From positions 1 through 64,000 of the forward strand of contig CAYRDC010000013.1 of assembly GCA_964422925.1 (NCBI GenBank): a stretch of DNA of 64,000 nt, written 5' to 3'. Positions 36,578 to 43,361 of this stretch are shown piece by piece (positions within the stretch are counted from its first letter, which is position 1; every line of letters begins with the position of its first letter). This DNA is from CAYRDC01 sp964422925. Lineage in GTDB: Bacteria > Bacteroidota > Bacteroidia > Chitinophagales > S012-47. Below the pieces are notes generated by a model. It made no database searches. It saw nothing but the letters and a program-made list of their open reading frames with translations, and was not told the DNA's origin. The translations under genes and the position numbers were made by a program.

Positions 36578-37088
36578 AATTGCCCGCTTGCTGCCCATGC
36601 TTCAGCAGGGACAATCCATCCTGGACATAGGTACAGGAAACGGTGCCGTATGCCAAATGCTAATGGAAAAGGGGTTCCATGTAACCCCTGCGGATATCCG
36701 GAACAAAAGCCGGTTTCCGAAAGTGAAGCCCGTCTTCTTCGATGGTGAAAACCTTCCTTTCGCGGAAAATTCCTTTGAGATCTGCCTGCTGCTGACCGTT
36801 TTGCACCATGCCCATAAGCCGGATCAATTGCTTCAGGAAGCGGTACGGGTATCTTCAACGTACCTGATTATCATTGAAGATGTATATACCAATGCCTTCC
36901 AGAAATACCTCACTTTTTTCATGGACAGCCTGGTGAATCTTGAAATAAAGAACCATCCGCACAATAACAGGACCTCCAAACAATGGGAACAGGCTTTTGA
37001 CAGGTTAGGGTTGAAAATTATCCGGAAAGAGGAAAAAGCGTTTCTATGGTTTTTCCGGCAGGCAACTTATCTACTGAAAAAGCGATAA
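36531..37088 (+). CDS. Class I SAM-dependent methyltransferase
   Basis: 185 aa. SAM-binding motif I is ILDIGTGNGAVCQ (about residues 30-42), followed by FDGENLPFAENSFE (motif II/III) and LLLTVLHHAHKPDQLL. It belongs to the methyltransferase-11 type that acts on small molecules or lipids. It starts 47 bp inside the preceding gene, the largest overlap of the unit, and is the last gene before the terminator at 37092. It may methylate the product of the upstream glycosyltransferases. Confidence 0.88.
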   Translation: MSRFNEWQLRQRASIKIARLLPMLQQGQSILDIGTGNGAVCQMLMEKGFHVTPADIRNKSRFPKVKPVFFDGENLPFAENSFEICLLLTVLHHAHKPDQLLQEAVRVSSTYLIIIEDVYTNAFQKYLTFFMDSLVNLEIKNHPHNNRTSKQWEQAFDRLGLKIIRKEEKAFLWFFRQATYLLKKR

Positions 37089-37091
37089 AAT

Positions 37092-37122
37092 GAAAACGGG
37101 CTACACCCGGCAGCCCGTTTTC
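37092..37122. terminator. Bidirectional terminator hairpin
   Basis: Perfect 11-bp arms GAAAACGGGCT (37092-37102) and AGCCCGTTTTC (37112-37122) with a 9-base loop. A/T-rich flanks on both sides serve the plus-strand methyltransferase gene and the minus-strand OmpA gene that converge here. Confidence 0.85.
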
Positions 37123-37144
37123 TATATCTGTCAACTGTATTTAC

Positions 37145-38767
37145 TTAGTCGGCAATTTTGAATTCTACCCTCCGGTTCATGAAATGCTCGTTGCTCTTAT
37201 GAGCATCTTTCACCAGCGGGTTGGATTCTCCCAGGTATTTTATATTAAACCTGGACTTGTCAATTCCATAGTTGTCAACCAAGAACTGAACGGCATTTTC
37301 AGCCCGTTTTTTGGAAAGTTCCAGGTTATATTCTTCGGTATACCGGGTATCGGCATTACCGATTACATCCACTTTCATTTTCGGATAGCGCTGAAGGATG
37401 CTGGCAATTTGTGCCATGTTTTCATAATCTTCAGCACGGATATCGGCTTTATCAGTATTAAAGTGGATGGAAGGCAGATACCAACCGCGGGCGTTTTCAC
37501 GGATCAGTTCCTTTACCCTTTCTTCCGACAGGCCTTCGGGCCATTGGGTTTTGCAATCCACAATGGGATAGGAAGGTGAGCTGAACGGTTCGGGATCGTC
37601 ATAATCCGGGCAACCGTCACCGTCACTGTCTTTGGTACGTCCTTTGGCGTCCACAGGAGCTCCTTCCGGAGTATTCAGTTCTTCATCCCACAGATCGGGC
37701 ACACCGTCATTGTCGCCATCGTCAAAGTTGGTCTTCTTTTCAAGATAATCCAGATTTTGGTATACATAATCCAGTGGGTTGATCAACCATTCAGGTTCAG
37801 TAGCTTTTTTCCCTAGGTTAATGCCTAAACCAATACTGGTATAATGATAGGCATCATTGTTGGATGTAAGCGTTGGTTTATTGGTAGCCGTTTGGGGCTC
37901 TTCCCAACGCTGTCCATCCAGAAGGTCGTCATCCACTAACCCTATTTTGTGCTCAAAACTTAGTACAAAACGTTTGGACAGCCGGAAATCAGCTCCAACA
38001 CCTGCCGAAAGGACGATGTCAGAACTATGCCCCTGGAACCGGTAACGGTCCGGGTTGATTTCAGCAGGAGTTTCATAAGTGCCATCCCAGATATTATGTA
38101 CATAATCCCACTGGGTTGATTTAGTTTTATAATTATCAGATTTGACCGGTGAGGATTCATAATCGTACATATCTCCGTTGGAATCCAACTGATCCAGGAA
38201 AGTATCATACCACATACCTCCAACGCCCACCAGGAAATATGGGCTTACGGAGATTTTACTGGAATGGAACCTGATGTTATTGAGATTCAGAATACCGTCC
38301 ACCGAAAGTTCATTCATCTTAGCTTTAAAATTATGGTAGACGAAGCCGCTATGGTTCACTTCATCATAGTAATCCACGGCCGGATCGTTTTGACCGTTTA
38401 AGGCTGCATTATTGGCAATCCCATAGCTGGGCATCCAGTTGGCCCCATAGGCATTGCCCTTGAGATATTGCAGACGAAGTGAGAATGAATACCCAAGTGC
38501 TTTACGTACGGTAAGGCCGTATCCATAACCAAATTTTGACCTTACATCACCAAAAACACGCAGCATTCCAGTGTTAACACCTACCTGCCACATGGATCTG
38601 GGTTTGGCCGGATAAGGATCTTCTCCTTTTAACCATTTTTCATGCTGTGGTTTCCTGAAATCAGGAATCAGATCCGGATCAGGACCGGGCCGCTCGGGCA
38701 ACTGGGCAAGTGCTACCGTGCTCAGTAAAACAGCCAACGACAGTAAAAGGTAGTTTCTTTTCAACAT
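37145..38767 (-). CDS. OmpA-family outer-membrane protein with thrombospondin type-3 repeats
   Basis: 540 aa. Signal peptide is MLKRNYLLLSLAVLLSTVALA. The first roughly 330 residues look like an outer-membrane barrel. Two Asp-rich calcium-binding type-3 repeats follow (DGDNDGVPDLWDEE near 352 and DSDGDGCPDYDDPE near 380). A C-terminal OmpA peptidoglycan-binding domain follows (SIHFNTDKADI, GNADTRYTEEYNLELSKKRA, NRRVEF). It anchors the outer membrane to the wall and stands alone, with a terminator on one side and a candidate promoter on the other. Confidence 0.93.
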   Translation of the reverse strand: MLKRNYLLLSLAVLLSTVALAQLPERPGPDPDLIPDFRKPQHEKWLKGEDPYPAKPRSMWQVGVNTGMLRVFGDVRSKFGYGYGLTVRKALGYSFSLRLQYLKGNAYGANWMPSYGIANNAALNGQNDPAVDYYDEVNHSGFVYHNFKAKMNELSVDGILNLNNIRFHSSKISVSPYFLVGVGGMWYDTFLDQLDSNGDMYDYESSPVKSDNYKTKSTQWDYVHNIWDGTYETPAEINPDRYRFQGHSSDIVLSAGVGADFRLSKRFVLSFEHKIGLVDDDLLDGQRWEEPQTATNKPTLTSNNDAYHYTSIGLGINLGKKATEPEWLINPLDYVYQNLDYLEKKTNFDDGDNDGVPDLWDEELNTPEGAPVDAKGRTKDSDGDGCPDYDDPEPFSSPSYPIVDCKTQWPEGLSEERVKELIRENARGWYLPSIHFNTDKADIRAEDYENMAQIASILQRYPKMKVDVIGNADTRYTEEYNLELSKKRAENAVQFLVDNYGIDKSRFNIKYLGESNPLVKDAHKSNEHFMNRRVEFKIAD

Positions 38768-38787
38768 ATTGGTAGATTTAGTTTCAG

Positions 38788-38818
38788 GAAAAGTAAGCGC
38801 AATTTAAGTAAATTCCAA
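38788..38818 (-). promoter_or_regulatory. Candidate promoter for the OmpA-family gene
   Basis: On the minus strand TTG (38816-38818), a 20-bp spacer, then TACTTTTC (38788-38795), one mismatch from TAnnTTTG; 20 bp before the ATG. The rest of the 330-bp gap 38768-39097 shows no gene, RNA or clear repeat. Confidence 0.3.
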
Positions 38819-39097
38819 TAATTTGCCACAACTGACAAAAATAAGTTTCTTTCACATTTATTCCAACAAGCTGATCGCCTATTCTTTTACCCTCTCACAT
38901 CGGGTAAGCTAAACGGGGGTTTTGCCACCAAAAGAGTCCAATCAATCCTTTCGGAAGGATAAATATAATGTTTTCGGAAAACTTAGCAATGGATTTTACA
39001 AAATTTTCTGCCTTATTCCTAAAATTTCCCGGAATAGAACAGCCGTTTTCAGGCACAATACTCCAAAAAACAGTACCGGAAGGGTTTTATACCCAGG

Positions 39098-39754
39098 TTA
39101 TGAGACTGCACGGGCTAAAAACCGGTTCAGGGGGACCATATGTTGAAATACCTTCAGGCAATACGGTACAAAATCCTTATTCAGACTGATTTTCTCATCA
39201 AAAGGATGAACCATAATAAAACTCTTGTGCCGCAGGTATTTTATCATTGGATGATCAACCGAATAGCCATAAGGAGCTTTTTTCAGCGTTTCGCCCTGCA
39301 ATGAGCCGAAATACTTGATGAAATCCTCTGATTGTACGATTTCAAGGAATTCCTCCCGACAATAGTCAATTTCCTGGCGGATGGCTGACAGCATGGCCTT
39401 ATCCGGGGCATAAACTCCTCCGGCCAGGAAAGCCGTTCCCGGTTCCAGATGGATATAGTATCCCGGACCGGGTGATTTGCGCCCGCCAACGGCTATATGA
39501 CTGCCAAAATGTTCTTTATAGGGCTTTTTATCCTTGCTGAACCGGATATCACGGTATATCCGGAAAATGCAATCCTTCACCGGAAGGCCAATAATACCCG
39601 GTTCAAATACCTGTATGCCTTCGATTAACCGGCCGGTTAACTGCTCAAAATCCATTAAGGCATCTTTATACCTTAACTTATTGACATTGAACCAATCCCG
39701 TTTATTGTTTTTCTTCAGATCCTTCAAAAATTGAAGGGTGCTTTTCCGGATCAT
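39098..39754 (-). CDS. DUF2461 (TIGR02453) family protein
   Basis: 218 aa cytoplasmic protein of a widespread family with unknown function. Recognisable family features are FLKDLKKNNKRDWF at the N-terminus, RIYRDIRFSKDKKPYKEHF near 65-85 and PGYYIHLEPG near 95-105. It diverges from gldC with 51 bp between their starts. Confidence 0.88.
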   Translation of the reverse strand: MIRKSTLQFLKDLKKNNKRDWFNVNKLRYKDALMDFEQLTGRLIEGIQVFEPGIIGLPVKDCIFRIYRDIRFSKDKKPYKEHFGSHIAVGGRKSPGPGYYIHLEPGTAFLAGGVYAPDKAMLSAIRQEIDYCREEFLEIVQSEDFIKYFGSLQGETLKKAPYGYSVDHPMIKYLRHKSFIMVHPFDEKISLNKDFVPYCLKVFQHMVPLNRFLARAVS

Positions 39755-39805
39755 ACACAGACTATAAATGATTAAAAGTAAATTCGCCCATTAATCTTTT
39801 GCAAC

Positions 39806-40159
39806 ATGACCGTTACGGATAAAAGTAAACAACCCCAGGCGGAAATCAGCATCCGCCTGTATCTGGACCAGGAAAAATTACCTGAAAAAATGGAATGGCG
39901 GGCCACAGATGCCCCTTTTGAGGGATACAAGGAATGCAAGGCATTTCTACTCTCAATATTTGATCCAGAAGACCGCAATACCCTCCGTGTTGATATTTGG
40001 AACAAAGACATGCGCCTTGATGAAATGTACCAGTTTTTCTATCAAACCCTATTATCGATGGCCGATACATTTGAACGGGCTACCAATCATCAGGAAGCTG
40101 CCGGGGAATTAAGGGAATTCGGCACTTCTTTCGGGAAAAAACTGGGTATCGTTCGCTGA
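39806..40159 (+). CDS. gldC: gldC, gliding motility protein GldC
   Basis: 117 aa small soluble protein matching GldC of Bacteroidota from end to end: an ISIRLYLDQEKLPEKMEW opening, LRVDIWNKDMRLDEM and a C-terminal GTSFGKKLGI. In Flavobacterium GldC is accessory to gliding and its biochemical role is unknown. Here it stands alone, without gldB or the other gld genes next to it, and converges on arsM with a 4-bp gap. Confidence 0.85.
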   Translation: MTVTDKSKQPQAEISIRLYLDQEKLPEKMEWRATDAPFEGYKECKAFLLSIFDPEDRNTLRVDIWNKDMRLDEMYQFFYQTLLSMADTFERATNHQEAAGELREFGTSFGKKLGIVR

Positions 40160-40163
40160 AACC

Positions 40164-41141
40164 CTAACAGCATCCCCCTCCGTCATAATGCCAGGTAGAC
40201 GGGGAAATAAATATATTATCCCGTTCAAGCCCGGCCAGGGCCGCTGCCGTTTTATCGCATACCGATAAGGGCTGATTTTGCATCAATACATGCCCCTTCC
40301 CGTCATCGTAAAATTCATTATCACCAAAATAAATAGCAGTCTTCCCGGTGAAAATGCAGGGCCCGTCAGGTGGAATAGGTTCTTTAATGGCGCATACTTC
40401 CACACTTTCAATGTATATCAACCGATCGACCGCGTAGTGTTTTGGATCCAATACCCGATAGGGTCTCCGGGCCCGGACCTCAATGGTTCCAAAACCTGTT
40501 TCAGCCAGCAATTGAAGGTATTGGTTCAGGGGAATGGCCCCGCTCAGGCACAAGGCCCGCAAGCGCTCGTCAGACCGCACATGATCCGGGATGTAATCAT
40601 CACAAACCGGGTCAGACAAAACCAGCCGGCCATGGGGCTTCAAAACACGGTACATTTCTTCCAGGGCCTTTTTCAGGTCGGTTTCCTTGAAAATATTAAA
40701 CAGGCAATTTTGCGCGGCCACATCCACGGATTTATCTTCTAAAGGGATTTCCAGGGCTGATCCTTTTATGAGTTGAACAAAGTCTCGGTGAAACCAATCG
40801 TTTTCCTGTTCGGCCAGCTTCAGGTTCTCGTGGCATTTTTCAAGCATTTCATCCACGATATCTGCTCCGACTACCCCATGTGGTTGCCGGCTGAAATAAG
40901 CAAACTGAAGCAATTCCATGCCTCCTCCAACCCCGACATAGAGAATGCGGGGATTACCCGTAAGGTCGCGCGGATTCACGGTGGAGCCACAGCCGTAGTT
41001 CATTTCTTTCATGATTTCCGGGACATTCAGCCCGGGGAAATGCCACATCGGGGTGGTAGTGCAGCAAAGGCCGACATCAGGGGTTTCAGCAGCCTGGCGG
41101 TATACATCTGCGGTGATTTTCAGGTAACTATCCTTTTTCAT
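40164..41141 (-). CDS. arsM: arsM, arsenite S-adenosylmethionine methyltransferase of arsenosugar type
   Basis: 325 aa methyltransferase. SAM motif I is ILYVGVGGGMELLQF (residues 66-80), followed by a Methyltransf_11-like core with VLKPHGRLVLSDP. Thiols that could bind As(III) include Cys26-Cys27 and Cys51, plus a terminal GGGCC tail seen in the arsenosugar-cluster subfamily. It is the last gene of the operon AhpD-like - arsS - glycosyltransferase - arsM, whose neighbours support the assignment. The C-terminal roughly 100 residues (ESVEVCAIKEPIPP, CIFTGKTAIYFG) form an extra domain absent from the shortest ArsM proteins. Confidence 0.85.
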   Translation of the reverse strand: MKKDSYLKITADVYRQAAETPDVGLCCTTTPMWHFPGLNVPEIMKEMNYGCGSTVNPRDLTGNPRILYVGVGGGMELLQFAYFSRQPHGVVGADIVDEMLEKCHENLKLAEQENDWFHRDFVQLIKGSALEIPLEDKSVDVAAQNCLFNIFKETDLKKALEEMYRVLKPHGRLVLSDPVCDDYIPDHVRSDERLRALCLSGAIPLNQYLQLLAETGFGTIEVRARRPYRVLDPKHYAVDRLIYIESVEVCAIKEPIPPDGPCIFTGKTAIYFGDNEFYDDGKGHVLMQNQPLSVCDKTAAALAGLERDNIFISPSTWHYDGGGCC

Positions 41142-41154
41142 AAATCAGTTCTTT

Positions 41155-41778
41155 TCAGGCAGTCCGGTCTGCCCGTTTTTGTTCAAATCCGTTATTCACC
41201 AGGTCTTCATAGGTGTCAATATCTATTAACCGGGGCAAGAGATGGATTGTCAGGTTCAACCGGGCAGCCTGTGCCAGCGTTTGTTCCAGGACCCGCTCTG
41301 TGCCCCAGTCGATTTTGCGAAACAGGCCGGGATACGGCTTTTTCGAACCGATCAGGTAATAGCCGCCATCATTGGCCGGGCCGATCACCAAATCGTTCGA
41401 GTCGAGCGCCCGGAAAGCATCGGTCAGGATTACCGCGTTCAGGTCAGGGGTGTCGCTGCCTATCAAAACGGCTTTCTTCATGCCATCTTCCAGCACCTCC
41501 TGCATAGCTTTTTTCATTTTATGCCCGAGATCCCCGTTTGACTGAAGATATTTTTCATACACCAGGTTATCGAACAGGTCGCGATCATCAATAAACCGGT
41601 CGTAAAAAACCATTTTCCGGTAATTCAAACCTTCGGTATTGATCACCAATTCTTCCAACAGGTGCTGATAAATAGTCAACGCCCGCTCCAACCCGACTTC
41701 TTCCGCCAGGCGGGTTTTTACCAATCCCTTCAGGGGATTTCTCACAAAAATGATAAGGGCTTCTTCTCTCCAAAACAT
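41155..41778 (-). CDS. TIGR04282/DUF2064 glycosyltransferase of arsenosugar cluster
   Basis: About 207 aa GT-A-like enzyme of the DUF2064 family found next to ArsM/ArsS. The N-terminus FVRNPLKGLVKTRLAEEVG resembles nucleotidyl/glycosyltransferases; IGSDTPDLN supplies the metal-binding Asp, and GPANDGGYYLIG is typical. Start placed at ATG 41778, which begins with the expected strand and leaves a 10-bp gap after arsS; an earlier ATG at 41811 would overlap arsS. The presumed role is attaching or processing the sugar part of an arsenosugar. Confidence 0.82.
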   Translation of the reverse strand: MFWREEALIIFVRNPLKGLVKTRLAEEVGLERALTIYQHLLEELVINTEGLNYRKMVFYDRFIDDRDLFDNLVYEKYLQSNGDLGHKMKKAMQEVLEDGMKKAVLIGSDTPDLNAVILTDAFRALDSNDLVIGPANDGGYYLIGSKKPYPGLFRKIDWGTERVLEQTLAQAARLNLTIHLLPRLIDIDTYEDLVNNGFEQKRADRTA

Positions 41779-41788
41779 AATCTGAACA

Positions 41789-42841
41789 TTATTCAGCCAG
41801 GACCCCGCCACAAGATGAACCGGCTCCGGCTGTGCATCCGTAGCAATGCTGGTTCACGACAATGGTCCTTCCGGCCAGCTTTTTTTCATCAAAAGCGCTG
41901 ATATGCCGGGGCGCTTTTGCCTCCAGCCCTATCTGCAGCATTTGATTAAAATCACAGTCGTATAAATAGCCATCCCACCCCACGGAAATCATCGTCCGGC
42001 ACATGACATTTACCGCAGCTACCGGATTGAATGAATTGACCAGTTTTTCCATGTATCTTTCGTAATTGCCTGACAGCAGCAGGTATTCCAGAAAACGGCT
42101 GATGGGCAGGTTGGTAATTGTGTACAGGGAATTGAATGTAATACCATAATCCCTTGCCAGATTTCGCTTAAACTGAGCTTCCAGTTCTTTTTGGGAAGGC
42201 GGCAAAAATGCGCCCGAAGGATTGTACACCAGATTCAGGACCAACTCACTGCCATTGGCACCATACCCCACGGCATTAAGCATTTGCAGGGCTTTGATCG
42301 ATTTCTCAAAAACCCCATCGCCCCGCTGGCTGTCCGTTTTCCGTTTGGTATAGTAAGGAAGGGAAGAAATCACTTCCACCTGGTGGTCGCGGAAAAATTC
42401 CGGAAGGTCGTTGTATTTTGGATTGGCCAGTATAATGGTGAGGTTGCTGCGCACCATAATATGCGCGTTTCTTTTCTTCAGTTCCGTGACAAACCAGCGG
42501 AAATCCGGGTTCATTTCCGGTGCGCCTCCGGTAAGGTCAACCGTATGAATGCGGCTGTTTTCCAGCGCCTCCAGACATTGTTGCATGGTTTCACGCGTCA
42601 TGATTTCCTTCCGGTCAGGGCCGGCATCCACGTGGCAATGACTGCAGATCTGATTGCACATATAGCCCATATTGATCTGCATGGTATCCACGGACTGGGC
42701 TTTCAGGGGAAACAGTTTGTAATCGTGCAGTGTGGCCTCAAAAGATGGAATTTCCACCTTTTCTTCTTCCTGGCCGTTTAACACCTTCAACTGGACCCTG
42801 AAATCGGCCAAATCACTCCTTCTTGCATGTAATGATTTCAT
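41789..42841 (-). CDS. arsS: arsS, arsenosugar biosynthesis radical SAM protein
   Basis: 350 aa radical SAM enzyme. The [4Fe-4S] CxxxCxxC motif is Cys62, Cys66 and Cys69 (MCNQICSHCH). A C-terminal DUF3641 domain ends with a Cys-rich tail (HCYGCTAGAGSSCGG). In cyanobacteria ArsS works with ArsM to transfer the 5'-deoxyadenosyl group to dimethylarsenite. All Cys are ordinary cysteines; no in-frame UGA selenocysteine is seen. Its start overlaps the AhpD-like gene by 4 bp. Confidence 0.9.
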   Translation of the reverse strand: MKSLHARRSDLADFRVQLKVLNGQEEEKVEIPSFEATLHDYKLFPLKAQSVDTMQINMGYMCNQICSHCHVDAGPDRKEIMTRETMQQCLEALENSRIHTVDLTGGAPEMNPDFRWFVTELKKRNAHIMVRSNLTIILANPKYNDLPEFFRDHQVEVISSLPYYTKRKTDSQRGDGVFEKSIKALQMLNAVGYGANGSELVLNLVYNPSGAFLPPSQKELEAQFKRNLARDYGITFNSLYTITNLPISRFLEYLLLSGNYERYMEKLVNSFNPVAAVNVMCRTMISVGWDGYLYDCDFNQMLQIGLEAKAPRHISAFDEKKLAGRTIVVNQHCYGCTAGAGSSCGGVLAE

Positions 42842-43206
42842 GAAAACTCCCGGTGTTCCCTGCGAGGCATTCGCATACTCAGTTGTTCAACCTTGTTCAT
42901 CATCTGGATGCCATGGATCAGGGAAGCTCCGCCCCGTATGGCCGCGGCCACATGCACTGCCTCCATCATCTGTGTCTCATCAGCCCCTTTTTCCAGACTT
43001 GCTTCCGTATATGCCTCAATACAATAAGGACATTGAATGGCATGGGCTACTGCCAGGGCAATCAGGGCTTTTTCCCTTTCGGTCAAAGCGCCTCCCTTGA
43101 AAACGCTATTGTAATAACCAAAAAACTTTTTGGCAAGTTCTGGTTCATACTCTCCGATATCTCCGAATTTGTTCAGATCGGCAGGGTCGTAATACGTGTT
43201 GCTCAT
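42838..43206 (-). CDS. AhpD/carboxymuconolactone decarboxylase-like protein of arsenosugar cluster
   Basis: 122 aa. It has an AhpD-like redox motif CPYC (Cys59, Cys62) in the helix AIQCPYCIEAYTEA, and the AAAIRGGASLIHGI helix. The usual proton-relay His after the CxxC is not obvious. This matches the peroxidase-like protein that accompanies arsS in other Bacteroidota. It is the first gene of the arsenosugar operon, behind a promoter at 43268-43297, and overlaps arsS by 4 bp (ATGA). Confidence 0.85.
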   Translation of the reverse strand: MSNTYYDPADLNKFGDIGEYEPELAKKFFGYYNSVFKGGALTEREKALIALAVAHAIQCPYCIEAYTEASLEKGADETQMMEAVHVAAAIRGGASLIHGIQMMNKVEQLSMRMPRREHREFS

Positions 43207-43267
43207 GATGTCTGATTTTTTACGGGTTAGGATGTCTGGAATGTCTGTAACGGACCTTATTATGCAA

Positions 43268-43297
43268 CAAATCTATGCGCTTTCGGTTCCTTACAAA
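43268..43297 (-). promoter_or_regulatory. Promoter of the arsenosugar operon
   Basis: On the minus strand TTTG (43294-43297), an 18-bp spacer, then a perfect TAGATTTG (43268-43275). It is 61 bp before the first ATG. No ArsR gene or clear ArsR operator is seen nearby. Confidence 0.6.
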
Positions 43298-43309
43298 ACC
43301 AAACCAAAA

Positions 43310-43338
43310 AAAAGCCGCTCTGAAATTGAGCAGCTTTT
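43310..43338 (-). terminator. Terminator of the 2000-aa repeat protein gene
   Basis: Arms 43310-43320 and 43328-43338 pair over 11 bp with one G-U on the minus-strand RNA, followed by a U run (plus strand A at 43306-43313). It lies 24 bp beyond the stop at 43362. Confidence 0.75.
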
Positions 43339-43361
43339 AACAAATCTTTCAGATTCCGGTT

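Noticed and set aside
38968..39189. 73-codon plus-strand frame after the OmpA promoter region
   Set aside because: Its 3' half is antisense to DUF2461 and it has no motif, start signal or neighbour support.
41779..41811. Eleven extra N-terminal residues for the DUF2064 glycosyltransferase
   Set aside because: The extension overlaps the end of arsS and adds nothing resembling the family; ATG 41778 fits better.
41789..42841. Possible selenocysteine in ArsS (some homologues are selenoproteins)
   Set aside because: The frame contains ordinary Cys codons throughout and no in-frame UGA before the TAA stop.
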